A stretch of 64,000 nucleotides of DNA from Millisia brevis NBRC 105863 (GCF_001552615.1 NZ_BCRN01000005.1:186001-250000); one strand, 5' to 3'. Positions 36,842-46,065 are shown, counted from the stretch's first letter. Notes: generated by a model not told the origin, from the sequence alone. Made by a program: numbers and translations.

Positions 36842-39310
36842 ATGACCGATCCGCGCACCAATCGATTCCGTGTCCTTGTTCTCGCCGCCGGTATCGGCGC
36901 GGGTGTGTTGTTGACCGATCCCGCCATCGCGACAGCTGTGCCCGATGGCAGCGAGTCGAGTACCACCGACCGCGATGCCGAATCCCGTGATCCGGACACC
37001 GGCCACGACGCGGATACCGACACGGACAACTCGCACGTCGGGACCTCGAACTCGGGGACCACCCCGACCGGCACCACGTCGGCAGGCGAGACCACCGACC
37101 CGGAGGTCACAGATACTCCCGAACCCGCGGCATCCGCACCCGGGACGTCCGAACCTGCGGCATCCGAACCTGTGGCATCCGAAGCGACCGATCCCACGGA
37201 ATCCGATTCGACCACCACAGATGCCGACACCGGGGGCTCGGCTGATTCCTCGGGTGCCTCGGAGTCGAGTGCCGCGCCGAGCACCACCCCGGCACAGGAC
37301 CCCGCACCCGCTATCGCGCCCACCGGCCACCAGGCGCCCGCCACCGAACCCGACACCGGCGGTGCTTCCGGCGTCGAAGCTGCGACGAGGATCCCGGAAA
37401 CCACCCCGACCGAGCCCACCGATCCGGCCGACCCGGATCCCGACGCAACGGACCCGGACGAGACGCCCACAACGTTTGCATCGTTCACCGCGTTCGGGAC
37501 CGCCACACCGGACACGACACCCGATCCCGCCCTCGCACCGGCGCCGACAAGCACACCGTTCACCACCACACCATTCGGCACGACCGCCACCACACCGGCA
37601 CCCGCAGCGACGTCTGCCATCACCGCAGCCGCGCTTCCGGCATCGGTGGTCGATGTGCCGGCGGTGCTGACCTCCGCCCTGACCGGATGGTTACTGGTCG
37701 GGGCGCTACCCACCCAACCCCTCGCACCACCCCCACCGCCGGCATGGTTGCTGTGGTGGACCACCCGTGTCCGCACGAGCTTGTTCAACCAGACACCCGT
37801 CACCGGAACTGCGACGTCCTTGTACGACACCGCATCCGGCACGGTGACGGGTGATATCGGAATCACCGACCCCGATAACGACCCGCTCACCTACACCGTG
37901 ACCACGGCCCCCGCACACGGCACCATCGTGATCAACCCCGACGGCAGCTACACCTACACCCCGAACCCCGACGCCCCCACCACCGGCTACACCGAAGCCA
38001 TCGTCGTGACCGCCTCCGACGACACGACCGACCACATCCACAGCCTCGACGGACTCATCGCCGCGATCACCGGACAACCCCAGGCGCACACCACCACCCA
38101 AGCGCTGACCTTCACCGTCCCACCCACGAACGCCGCTCCCACCCTGACCGTCACTGCCCCGGCCACGCTGCCCAACGGCACCCACACCGCGACCATCACC
38201 ACCACAACCACCGACCCCGACGGCGACCCGGTCATCGTCACCGTGACCGGCACCCAACACGGCACCATCACCGACAACAACGACGGCACCTACACCTACA
38301 CCCCCGACGACACCTACCGCCGCGCACAGGAATACACCGAAACCCTCACCATCACCGCCGCCGACGACCAAGGCGCCACGACCACCGAAACCATCACCCT
38401 CACCATCGAACAACGTCAACCCCTCATCACCACGATCCCCACCACCGCCGGGGAGAACCTGTTCATAGCCGTCTCCCCGGATGGCAGCCGTGTCTACGTC
38501 GCCAACCCGGGTTCCGACACCGTCAGGGTTATCGACACCAGCACCAACACCGTCATCGCCACCATCCCCACCAGCAGCTTGCCGCTGGGGGTGGCGGTCT
38601 CTCCGGACGGCGACTACCTCTACGTCACCAACTTCGGCTCCGACACCGTGACAGTCATCGACACCGCCACCAACACCGTCATCACCACCATCCCCACCGG
38701 CGAGTACCCGTTCGGGGTGGCGGTCTCCCCGGACGGCACCCGCGCCTACGCCGCCAACCGCGTCTCCAACACCGTCACGGTCATCGACACCACCACCAAC
38801 ACCGTCATCACCGACATCCCCACCGGCGACTTCCCGTTCGGGGTGGCGGTCTCCCCGGACGGCACCCGCGCCTACGTCACCGTCCGCAACTCCGACACCG
38901 TCAGGGTTATCAACACCACCACCAACACCGTCATCACCGACATCCCCACCGACGACGCCCCGACCGTGGTGGCTCTCTCCCCGGACGGCACCCGCGCCTA
39001 CGTCACCAACTACGGCTCCAACACCGTGACCGTCATCGACACCACCACCAACACCGTCATCACCGACATCCCGACAGACAACGCCCCGTTCGGTGTGGCG
39101 GTTTCCCCGGACGGCACCCGCGCCTACGTCGCCAACCGCAACTCCGACACGGTCACGGTCATCGACACTGCCACCAACACCGTCATCCGCACCATCCCCA
39201 CCGGCAACTTGCCGCTGGGGGTGGCGGTCTCCCCGGACGGCAACTACCTCTACGTGACCCGCGACGACGGTGGCGTCGATGTCTACGACGTCACCTACTG
39301 GAACACCTGA
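36842..39310 (+). CDS. Exported VCBS/cadherin-like and YVTN beta-propeller protein
   Basis: This protein has 822 residues, in order: a signal peptide ending near AIATA (about residue 32); a Thr/Pro/Asp/Glu-rich low-complexity stretch to about 300; two Ig-like/VCBS units (about 310-530) with DPDNDPLTYTV and INPDGSYTYTP; and seven YVTN repeats of about 42 residues (530-822) sharing VAVSPDGTRAYV and TVIDTTTNTVI. Seven repeats fit a closed seven-bladed propeller. No sortase motif or C-terminal anchor is visible, so it may be secreted or held by another layer. Related proteins are thought to mediate surface contacts. It lies between the kinase and the GlnH/GlnX genes of set 2. Start ATG 36842. Confidence 0.8.
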   Translation: MTDPRTNRFRVLVLAAGIGAGVLLTDPAIATAVPDGSESSTTDRDAESRDPDTGHDADTDTDNSHVGTSNSGTTPTGTTSAGETTDPEVTDTPEPAASAPGTSEPAASEPVASEATDPTESDSTTTDADTGGSADSSGASESSAAPSTTPAQDPAPAIAPTGHQAPATEPDTGGASGVEAATRIPETTPTEPTDPADPDPDATDPDETPTTFASFTAFGTATPDTTPDPALAPAPTSTPFTTTPFGTTATTPAPAATSAITAAALPASVVDVPAVLTSALTGWLLVGALPTQPLAPPPPPAWLLWWTTRVRTSLFNQTPVTGTATSLYDTASGTVTGDIGITDPDNDPLTYTVTTAPAHGTIVINPDGSYTYTPNPDAPTTGYTEAIVVTASDDTTDHIHSLDGLIAAITGQPQAHTTTQALTFTVPPTNAAPTLTVTAPATLPNGTHTATITTTTTDPDGDPVIVTVTGTQHGTITDNNDGTYTYTPDDTYRRAQEYTETLTITAADDQGATTTETITLTIEQRQPLITTIPTTAGENLFIAVSPDGSRVYVANPGSDTVRVIDTSTNTVIATIPTSSLPLGVAVSPDGDYLYVTNFGSDTVTVIDTATNTVITTIPTGEYPFGVAVSPDGTRAYAANRVSNTVTVIDTTTNTVITDIPTGDFPFGVAVSPDGTRAYVTVRNSDTVRVINTTTNTVITDIPTDDAPTVVALSPDGTRAYVTNYGSNTVTVIDTTTNTVITDIPTDNAPFGVAVSPDGTRAYVANRNSDTVTVIDTATNTVIRTIPTGNLPLGVAVSPDGNYLYVTRDDGGVDVYDVTYWNT
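38433..39300 (+). repeat. Seven 126-bp tandem coding repeats
   Basis: The propeller is encoded by seven direct repeats of about 126 bp with near-identical cores such as GTCATCGACACC and GTCTCCCCGGACGGCACC. Conservation at synonymous positions points to recent duplication or gene conversion, so repeat number may vary between strains. Confidence 0.85.
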
Positions 39311-39349
39311 CAATCACCGCAACGCCCCATTGATCGCGCTGCGCGGCAA

Positions 39350-40348
39350 TCAGTCCCGATAGGTCACCGCCGGTGGCAGCGGTACCGGCGACAGGTGATC
39401 GGCAAACCAGAACCGGTCGCTGGCGGCGAGCATGCCGTCGGCCCGTGCGGAGGCGAGGACGGCGTTGACGAAACGCACGAGATCCGTTGTCTGCTTGCTG
39501 ATTCCGATCGCATAGTCGGTATTGTCCAGCGCCCGCCCCACCACCTCGGTCTGCGGATCCTGCGCCGCCATCCCGGCGAGGATCACGTCGTCGCTGGAGA
39601 CCGCTTCGACGCGGCCGGCCAGCAATTCGACCACACAACCGGAGACACCGGGCCGGGTGATCACCTGCAGCCCCACCGGCAGATCGAGCAGGATCTGTTC
39701 GGTGGTCGATCCGGCGGAGGTGCACACCCGCTGCCCGGCGAGGTCCTCCACCTCCCGAATGCCGCTGCCGGTCGGCACCAACAGTCGTTGCGAAACTTGA
39801 AGATACGGAGCCGAGAACTCCACGGACCGCTGTCGCTCGCAGGTGACCGAGTAGCTGTTGATCACCATGTCGACGGTGGTGGATGCCGAGGCGCCGTCCG
39901 GTCCGCCGCCGAGCACCGCCTGCCGGTCGGCCACCGCGACGGCCACGAACCGCACCCGATCCGCCGTGCCGAAGAGCGCTTCGGAAACCCTTCGGGCGAT
40001 GTCGATTTCGGCTCCTTCGAGGGTGCCGGTGGCGGGGTTGCGGAAGCCGAGCAGATAGTTGCCCTGTTCGACGCCCACCGTGACGTGCCCGCGGGCGACG
40101 ATCGCGGCCATCGTCGATCCGGCGGGCATCACACCGGGTTCGGGCAGCGGGCCGTCGGGACGCAGGCTCGCCACGATGGTGTCGCAGGCCTCGGACACCC
40201 CGGCGCTGCCCTCGGCCATGGTCTGTCCGCTCGGCTCGGGGACGGCGATCTCCGGCCGAAAGATCGGCACCGCCAGGGCGATCGTCGCGAGCACGGCGGC
40301 GACGGCGACCAGTATCGCCGGGCGCCGGACGTTGACCCGCCCGCTCAT
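39350..40348 (-). CDS. glnH: GlnH-type glutamate/glutamine-binding sensor protein, copy 2
   Basis: This 332-residue paralog of the copy 1 sensor has an N-terminal membrane anchor (about 10-28, no lipobox Cys). The binding domain opens with GVEQGNYLLGFRNPATGTLEG, with DMVINSYSVTCERQR and AVSSDDVILAGMA also shared. A Gly/Ser-rich insertion (GGGPDGASAST) before the DMVI motif is absent from copy 1. That and several changed pocket-region residues may shift ligand preference. ATG overlaps the glnX stop (ATGA). It is convergent with the propeller gene, with 39 bases between. Confidence 0.85.
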   Translation of the reverse strand: MSGRVNVRRPAILVAVAAVLATIALAVPIFRPEIAVPEPSGQTMAEGSAGVSEACDTIVASLRPDGPLPEPGVMPAGSTMAAIVARGHVTVGVEQGNYLLGFRNPATGTLEGAEIDIARRVSEALFGTADRVRFVAVAVADRQAVLGGGPDGASASTTVDMVINSYSVTCERQRSVEFSAPYLQVSQRLLVPTGSGIREVEDLAGQRVCTSAGSTTEQILLDLPVGLQVITRPGVSGCVVELLAGRVEAVSSDDVILAGMAAQDPQTEVVGRALDNTDYAIGISKQTTDLVRFVNAVLASARADGMLAASDRFWFADHLSPVPLPPAVTYRD

Positions 40349-41658
40349 CGGAACTCCCCGACGCGGCGGGCGACCGCCAGTCCGGCGGCCACCGCGGCGA
40401 TCAGCGCCAATACCGTGGGGACCACCGCAAATCCGGTCAGCGAGCGCTGCGCCGCGGAGAGCTCGCCGACGAACTGGGCCCGTTGCTGTTCGGCGGCGTC
40501 GACCAGCAACGCGTCGACCCGTTCGAAGGCGGGCCCCGATCCGTTCGAGTCCACCCCGATCGACGAATCGACCGCGGCGCGGTAGTCGCCGCGGTCGTCG
40601 CGCGCCCGCAATTGGCGGTGCGCGGTATCCCATTGGATGATCGCCGCCCGCAGGTCGGCCACCTCGTCGTCCGGCATCTGCGTGGCCGCGGTATCCAGCA
40701 GTCCGCCGTCGTTGAGCACCCGGACCAGGCGCACACCGAAATCGGTATCGGAGGCGCTGCCGCTGCGCGCGACGAGCACGAGGCTCTCGATGCTGCGGGC
40801 CTGGGACAGTTCGGTGCGCATATCGTCGAGCGCGCCGATCGCGGTGCTGTGATCGCGAGCGCGATCGAGGTGCCCGGCCGATACGTAACCGGCGACCATC
40901 CACCACAGGACGGCCAGGCCCATCGCCGCCGCCCCGATCATCAGGGCCGGACTCAGCCGGCGGTTGGTCCGGCGCAGCTCCTGGCGCGCGACGTCACCCA
41001 TCGCCAGCAGCACCGCGAGCCCGATCAACACCACCGCGAAGGGGAAGCCGCCACCGGCGACGAAGTCCTTCTCGAGGGCGACGGTCTGCAGGTCGCGGAC
41101 CCGCTCGGCCGCCGGCAGCATCGTGTCGCGCATCAGCGACGAGGCGTTGTCCAGATAGGACTGTCCGAGCGGGAGCTCCTGCCGGTTGTAGGTGCGCGCC
41201 GAGTCCATCAGGGCGGTGTAGACCGGCAGGTTGGTCGCGATCACCGTCAACTGGTCGAGGGCCGGATCGCCGACCTCGAGCCGGGCCGACGCCGAGACGA
41301 GCACCCGCGAGATGCGCAGGATGTCGTCGTCGAAGCGGGCTCGCAGGTGTGCCGGTTCCTGACCTCCCGCCACAAAGGCGCTGGTCGCGGCGGCGTCGGC
41401 GCCGGCCAGGGAGCGGTAGAGGTCGGCGACGTCCGCGTCGAGGGCGGCCAGCCGGTCACCGGCGTCCGCCACCGCGGCGCTCCGAGTCGAACCCGACACC
41501 AGACCGACCAGCGCGAATACCAGGCAGCCGACCACCAACACCAGGCCGGTCAGGCGCAACCGATTCGGAGTCGCGGACCCCGACAGCATCGCGCGCAGCG
41601 GCGGGCGCCGATCCGCCGGCCGTTGGGTCTGCCCGGTTTGCGTCGTCGATGTGGTCAT
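40345..41658 (-). CDS. glnX: GlnX-like membrane signalling protein, copy 2
   Basis: This 437-residue protein has the same topology as copy 1: hydrophobic segments near 38-58, about 210-230, about 240-262 and the C-terminus. Matching motifs such as LPLGQSYLDNASSLM and GGFPFAVVLIGLAVLLAM are shared with copy 1. It is translationally coupled to glnH copy 2 and lies 33 bp downstream of an unknown membrane-anchored protein gene. ATG 41658 is preferred over GTG 41673. Confidence 0.82.
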   Translation of the reverse strand: MTTSTTQTGQTQRPADRRPPLRAMLSGSATPNRLRLTGLVLVVGCLVFALVGLVSGSTRSAAVADAGDRLAALDADVADLYRSLAGADAAATSAFVAGGQEPAHLRARFDDDILRISRVLVSASARLEVGDPALDQLTVIATNLPVYTALMDSARTYNRQELPLGQSYLDNASSLMRDTMLPAAERVRDLQTVALEKDFVAGGGFPFAVVLIGLAVLLAMGDVARQELRRTNRRLSPALMIGAAAMGLAVLWWMVAGYVSAGHLDRARDHSTAIGALDDMRTELSQARSIESLVLVARSGSASDTDFGVRLVRVLNDGGLLDTAATQMPDDEVADLRAAIIQWDTAHRQLRARDDRGDYRAAVDSSIGVDSNGSGPAFERVDALLVDAAEQQRAQFVGELSAAQRSLTGFAVVPTVLALIAAVAAGLAVARRVGEFR

Positions 41659-41691
41659 CGGCCCCCCGCCCACGGGATTGTTCCCCGGATC

Positions 41692-42648
41692 CTACGACGG
41701 CTGGGTGACCGGATATCGCAACACCGGAACCTCACCGGCGCGGACCGGTTTCACCGCCACCTCGCCATCGGCGAACGCGACCGACAGCCCGGGTGCGGCC
41801 GGAGCGGTGTCGAAGACGGCGACGGCGAACAGCGGATCGGCGCTCAGTTGCGGCGCGACCTGCGCCAGCGCGGCCAGCAGGGACTCGTCGTCGGCGTCGA
41901 CGGGGTCGCCGCTGTCGTCGTCCCATACCCGGAACGGGCGATGTACCGGACGCGCCCCGGTATCGCGGCGCAGGGCGGGCACCAGGTAGACCTCGCTGCG
42001 GGCCGGCAGCAGTCCGTCGTCGGTCCGATCGACCACCAGCACCGCCGCCCGATCCGCGACCCGGGAGTTCGGCGCCTCGGTCCGATCGGCGACAACTCCG
42101 GTGTCGTGGACGCCGTCGACGATCACCGGTGCGTCCCGCATCGGGGCGTCGGCGGTCACCACCCGCACGTCACCGCTATTGCGCGGCGCGACGTAGGCAC
42201 CGGACAAGGGGAGAAAGACGCCGAACGCCGCCTCGGAACCGAGCAGCACCGGATGCCAATCGGTGCCGTAACTCACCGACCCGGACTGCTCCACCCGCGC
42301 CTCGACGATCCGCACGACGTTGAGGTGGCCGCTGATCGTGTTCTCCAGGAAGACCACCGTCGGCCGTTCCTCGAGGCTCCCGGCGAACAACACGCAGGTC
42401 CGCTGCGCCACCGGCCGCGAACCGTCGAGGTTGCCGTTGCTCTCCGAATCGGACGGATCCGTCACGGCCGACCATGCGGTCTCGATGAGATCCGAGTCGT
42501 CGAGCGCATCGCCGAGGGAGTAGGCGAAGATGCCGCCGCACGGCTCGGGCTCGGAGGGGCCGGAGTCGATCAGCCGCATCCCACCGGCGCCGAGCAGCAC
42601 GCCGACCACTCCCGCTGCCGCCGCGATCCCGATGCGCCCTTTTCGCAT
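41692..42648 (-). CDS. Membrane-anchored extracytoplasmic protein of unknown function in the glnX-glnH operon
   Basis: The protein is 318 residues with one N-terminal hydrophobic segment (about 8-26, GIAAAAGVVGVLLGAGG). The rest is a soluble, presumably exported domain with two Cys residues (EPEPCGGIF and RTCVLF) that could form a disulfide. The C-terminal half (AVLVVDRTDDGLLPARSEVYLVPAL) is beta-rich. I do not recognise a family. It is the first gene of the operon continuing into glnX and glnH copy 2 (33-bp gap), and copy 1 has no counterpart. It may be an accessory component of sensor 2; that is inference from position only. Confidence 0.65.
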   Translation of the reverse strand: MRKGRIGIAAAAGVVGVLLGAGGMRLIDSGPSEPEPCGGIFAYSLGDALDDSDLIETAWSAVTDPSDSESNGNLDGSRPVAQRTCVLFAGSLEERPTVVFLENTISGHLNVVRIVEARVEQSGSVSYGTDWHPVLLGSEAAFGVFLPLSGAYVAPRNSGDVRVVTADAPMRDAPVIVDGVHDTGVVADRTEAPNSRVADRAAVLVVDRTDDGLLPARSEVYLVPALRRDTGARPVHRPFRVWDDDSGDPVDADDESLLAALAQVAPQLSADPLFAVAVFDTAPAAPGLSVAFADGEVAVKPVRAGEVPVLRYPVTQPS

Positions 42649-42733
42649 GGCGACCATCGTGCCGTATCGGCCGGCCGAATCCGTGCCTGTTGCCGTTATG
42701 GGGTGACGTGCCGGTTCGCGGCTCGCGAAGACA

Positions 42734-42768
42734 CCGAGAGCCCGAGCGAACGTCGCTCGGGCTCTCGG
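42734..42768 (-). terminator. Perfect 16-bp hairpin after the mannitol EII gene
   Basis: CCGAGAGCCCGAGCGA (42734-42749) pairs perfectly with TCGCTCGGGCTCTCGG (42753-42768) around a 3-base loop, 13 bases past the EII stop codon. It is a strong intrinsic terminator candidate. Confidence 0.88.
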
Positions 42769-42781
42769 ATGTTCGGAGGTA

Positions 42782-44776
42782 TCAGACGCTCACACCGTCG
42801 AGTACCTGCAGCACATCGTCGACGGAGTTGGCCTGCTCGAGTTCGCCGATCTTGGCCTTGTCGGCGAAGACCGTGGCGAGCTTGCGCAGCAGCACCAGAT
42901 GGTCGTCGCCGGCCCCGGCGATACCGACCACAAATCGCGCCGGCTTGCCGTTCCAGTCGATCGGTTCGTCGTAGCGGATGAACGACATCGCCGAGTGGTC
43001 GATCGACCCCTTCGCCTCGTTGGTGCCGTGCGGGATCGCCAGGCCGTTGCCCATGAAGGTCGACACCGACGCCTCTCGTTCGTGCATCGCGTCGACATAG
43101 GATGGGGCGACCGCACCGGCCGCCACCAACAGCCGACCGGCCTCGGTGATCGCGTCGTCGCGCGTGCGCGCCGTGCCGTGCAGCGTGATCGAGTCGCGGG
43201 AGAGCACGTCCGAGGTCGCCGCCGCGTCGGCCGGCTCCTCGACAGGGGCCGCGCCATTGCCGTTGCCGTTGGCATGCCCGCCGCCACCGTTGGTGGTCTG
43301 CAACAGTTCGACGATCTCGTCGTACTTGGGGCTCGACATGAAGTTGTCGACGGAGACGTGCACGGCCGAACCGGTGGTGCGGGCCGCTCGATCGGCGAGA
43401 TCGCGGTGGGTGACCACCAGGTCGTACGTATCGGTGAGGTTCGCGATCGCCTTGTTGACCACGGTCACGTCGCCGAAGCCCGCGTCCTTGATCTTCTTTC
43501 GCAACACCGACGCCCCCATCGCCGAGGAGCCCATGCCGGCATCGCAGGCGAAGACGATGTTGTGAATCTCCTTGCCGGGCGCGGCCTCTCCGGCCAGCGC
43601 GGAGGAGGCGATCGACTTCTTGCCCTTCATCCCCTCCATCTTCTCGGTGGCTGCGGCCAGATCGTCGTCACCACTGCTCTTGTCCGTCTTGAGCAGCAGG
43701 CTCGCCACCGCGAACGACACCGCCGTCGCACCGATGACCGACAGGATCACGCCGACGTAACTGTCGCTGGCGGTCTGCGCCAGGATCGCGATGATCGAAC
43801 CGGGCGCCGCGGGAGCGCGAAGACCGGAATTGAACAGCACGTTGATGAACACACCGGTCATGCCGCCGGCGATCGCAGCCAGGATCAGCTTCGGCTTCAT
43901 CAGCACATACGGGAAGTAGATCTCGTGGATGCCACCGAAGAAGTGGATGATCGCGGCGCCGGGGGCGGTCGCACGAGCGATCCCGGTGCCGAAGACGCTG
44001 TAGGCGAGCAGGATTCCCAGGCCGGGGCCGGGATTGGCCTCCAGCAGGAACATGATCGACTTGCCGTTCTGAGCCGCCTCGGAAATACCGAGCGGGGTCA
44101 GGACGCCGTGGTTGATCGCATTGTTGAGGAAGAAGACCTTGGCCGGCTCGATCAGGATCGATACCAACGGCAGCGCCCCGGTGGAGATCAGCCAGTTCAC
44201 CGCGATCGACGCGCCGTCCATGATCGCGTTGACCACGCGGGCGACGACGAAGAAGCCGAACATCGCCACCACGAAGGCGGTGATGCCGGCGGAGAACATG
44301 TTGACCAACATCTCGAAGCCGGGGCGGATCTTGCCGTCCCACAGGGCGTCGAGCTTCTTCATCACCCAGGCGCCGAGCGGGCCGAGGATCATCGCTCCGA
44401 TGAACATGTGGACCTGGCCGAGTTGCGCCTCGTCGGGGGCGAGGGTCGCGTTGAACTGATCGATCAGGTAGTCGGAGCCGGCGATCGCGCCCATGACCGA
44501 GAAGGCGCCGACCACGGCGCCGCGGTCGCCGTAGACCATGCGGCCACCGGTCGCGGCGATCAGGATCGGCAGCAGGTAATGGATGGTCGGGCCGACCAGG
44601 GTCGCGATGCCCGCATTCGGCGTCCAGCCTGCGGGGATGAAGAAGGCGGTGAGAATGCCCCAGGCGATCAACGCGGGGATATTCGGCATGATCATGTTGG
44701 ACAGGAAGGTGCCGAACTTCTGCACCCGGACACGCATCCCGGCCGACTGCTCCGGCGGCGTTGCGGTGGTGACCAT
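42782..44776 (-). CDS. mtlA: Mannitol-type PTS enzyme IICBA
   Basis: This 664-residue protein carries three PTS domains in the order IIC (about 1-345), IIB (about 390-485) and IIA (about 520-664). The N-terminus QKFGTFLSNMIMPNIPALIAW closely follows MtlA. The IIB phosphocysteine is C411 in ACDAGMGSSAMG, and the IIA phosphohistidine is H583 in AIPHGTNE. A Gly/Asn-rich linker separates IIB and IIA. It imports mannitol, or a similar hexitol, as the 1-phosphate. It is divergent from a zinc polyol-type dehydrogenase gene that could oxidise the product. A motif shared with the enzyme I and deoR promoters lies upstream. Confidence 0.9.
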   Translation of the reverse strand: MVTTATPPEQSAGMRVRVQKFGTFLSNMIMPNIPALIAWGILTAFFIPAGWTPNAGIATLVGPTIHYLLPILIAATGGRMVYGDRGAVVGAFSVMGAIAGSDYLIDQFNATLAPDEAQLGQVHMFIGAMILGPLGAWVMKKLDALWDGKIRPGFEMLVNMFSAGITAFVVAMFGFFVVARVVNAIMDGASIAVNWLISTGALPLVSILIEPAKVFFLNNAINHGVLTPLGISEAAQNGKSIMFLLEANPGPGLGILLAYSVFGTGIARATAPGAAIIHFFGGIHEIYFPYVLMKPKLILAAIAGGMTGVFINVLFNSGLRAPAAPGSIIAILAQTASDSYVGVILSVIGATAVSFAVASLLLKTDKSSGDDDLAAATEKMEGMKGKKSIASSALAGEAAPGKEIHNIVFACDAGMGSSAMGASVLRKKIKDAGFGDVTVVNKAIANLTDTYDLVVTHRDLADRAARTTGSAVHVSVDNFMSSPKYDEIVELLQTTNGGGGHANGNGNGAAPVEEPADAAATSDVLSRDSITLHGTARTRDDAITEAGRLLVAAGAVAPSYVDAMHEREASVSTFMGNGLAIPHGTNEAKGSIDHSAMSFIRYDEPIDWNGKPARFVVGIAGAGDDHLVLLRKLATVFADKAKIGELEQANSVDDVLQVLDGVSV

Positions 44777-44854
44777 CTACAGTTCCTCTCGGATACAACT
44801 ACGTGACGCGGGTCACTGTGTTGCGTCAGAGATTACGCTCAACCGGACACGTTG

Positions 44855-44878
44855 CCAAGCGTTCGGACACAGTTCCAC
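44855..44878. promoter_or_regulatory. Copy of the shared PTS-locus motif (TTCGGACACA)
   Basis: In the 230-bp divergent gap between mtlA and the dehydrogenase gene, this element matches the motif upstream of enzyme I at about 15 of 24 positions, with an exact TTCGG-C-CA core. It is the weakest of the three copies. It probably binds the same regulator, most likely the DeoR protein encoded at 53.9 kb. Confidence 0.45.
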
Positions 44879-45006
44879 GTGAGTACATGTGGCTTTTGTG
44901 GGACCGGTGGCGTAGTTTCGGAACCAAGATGTGGGACGGAAACCACACCTCCCACCCAGCTACCAGGGCGGCGACGGCGCCGCCTCGACGTGAAGCGGAG
45001 GCACCG

Positions 45007-46065
45007 ATGAAGGCGCTGCGGTTCTACGCCCCGGAGGACGTTCGGCTCGAGGACGTCCCGGAGCCCGAGTGCGGACCCAACGAGATCAAGCTGCGGGTTC
45101 GCAACTGTTCCACCTGCGGAACCGACGTGAAGATCCTGCACAACGGCCACCAGAACCTCACCCCACCGCGGACGATCGGCCACGAGATCGCGGGCGAGAT
45201 CGTCGAGGTCGGCGCGGATGTCAACGCCACCTACGGCTCCGACTGGAAGAACGGCGACCGGGTTCAGGTCATCGCCGCCGTCCCGTGCGGTGAGTGTTAC
45301 GAGTGCAAGAAGGGCTGGATGGCGGTCTGCGAGAACCAGACCTCCGTCGGCTACCAGTACGACGGCGGCTTCGCCGAGTACATGATCGTCCCGCACCAGG
45401 TCCTCAAGGTCGACGGTCTCAACCGCATCCCGGACAACGTCGGCTTCGACGAGGCGTCCGCCGCCGAGCCGTTCGCCTGCGCGATCAACGCCCAGGAGCT
45501 GCTGGGTATCGAGGAGGGCGACACCGTCGTCGTCTTCGGCGCCGGCCCGATCGGCTGCATGCACATCCGCATCGCGCGCGGTGTGCACAAGGCCGGAAAG
45601 ATCTTCCTGATCGACGTCAACGCCGAGCGGCTGAAGATGTCCGCCGACGCGGTGTCGCCCGACGAGGTCATCAACGGCGCCGAGGTCGACGTGGTCGAAA
45701 AGGTGCGCGAGCTGACCGGTGGGCGCGGCGCGGATGTCGTCATCACCGCCACCGCCGCCAACATCGCGCAGGAGCAGGCGATCGCGATGGCCGCCCGCAA
45801 CGGCCGCATCTCCTTCTTCGGTGGGCTGCCCAAGACCAACCCCACCATCACCTGCGATTCCAACATCGTGCACTACCGCCAGCTGCACATCCACGGCGCC
45901 AACGGCTCGGCCCCCGAGCACAACAAGCGCGCGCTCGAGTACATCTCCACCGGTCAGGTGCCGGTGAAGGACCTGATCACCCGCCACATCCCGCTTTCGG
46001 ACGTCCTCGACGCGTTCAAGATCGTCGAGAAGGGCGAAGCGATCAAGGTGACCGTCGAGCCCTGA
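45007..46065 (+). CDS. Zinc-dependent polyol dehydrogenase (MDR family, sorbitol dehydrogenase-like)
   Basis: This 352-residue medium-chain dehydrogenase has catalytic zinc ligands C37 (CSTCGTD), H59 and E60 (GHEIAGE). The structural zinc set is C94, C97, C100 and C108. The NAD-binding loop is GAGPIG. The family oxidises polyols such as sorbitol or L-iditol, or sugar-alcohol phosphates. Divergence from a mannitol-type PTS gene suggests it oxidises the imported hexitol phosphate to fructose-6-phosphate, replacing the classical MtlD; that is inference. GGAGG precedes ATG 45007. Confidence 0.85.
   Translation: MKALRFYAPEDVRLEDVPEPECGPNEIKLRVRNCSTCGTDVKILHNGHQNLTPPRTIGHEIAGEIVEVGADVNATYGSDWKNGDRVQVIAAVPCGECYECKKGWMAVCENQTSVGYQYDGGFAEYMIVPHQVLKVDGLNRIPDNVGFDEASAAEPFACAINAQELLGIEEGDTVVVFGAGPIGCMHIRIARGVHKAGKIFLIDVNAERLKMSADAVSPDEVINGAEVDVVEKVRELTGGRGADVVITATAANIAQEQAIAMAARNGRISFFGGLPKTNPTITCDSNIVHYRQLHIHGANGSAPEHNKRALEYISTGQVPVKDLITRHIPLSDVLDAFKIVEKGEAIKVTVEP

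Noticed and set aside
36390-36842. A 150-residue minus-strand frame upstream of the propeller gene
   Set aside because: It has no motif or ribosome site and overlaps the end of PknG copy 2; it is best taken as non-coding.
38433-39300. Regular 126-bp repeats considered as a CRISPR-like or mobile repeat array
   Set aside because: The repeats are contiguous, in frame and encode propeller blades, with no unique spacers and no cas genes.
37706-39313. A 535-residue Gly/Val/Asp-rich minus-strand frame resembling PE-PGRS-type sequence
   Set aside because: Its repetitiveness is the mirror image of the propeller repeats on the other strand, where a signal peptide and YVTN motifs are found.
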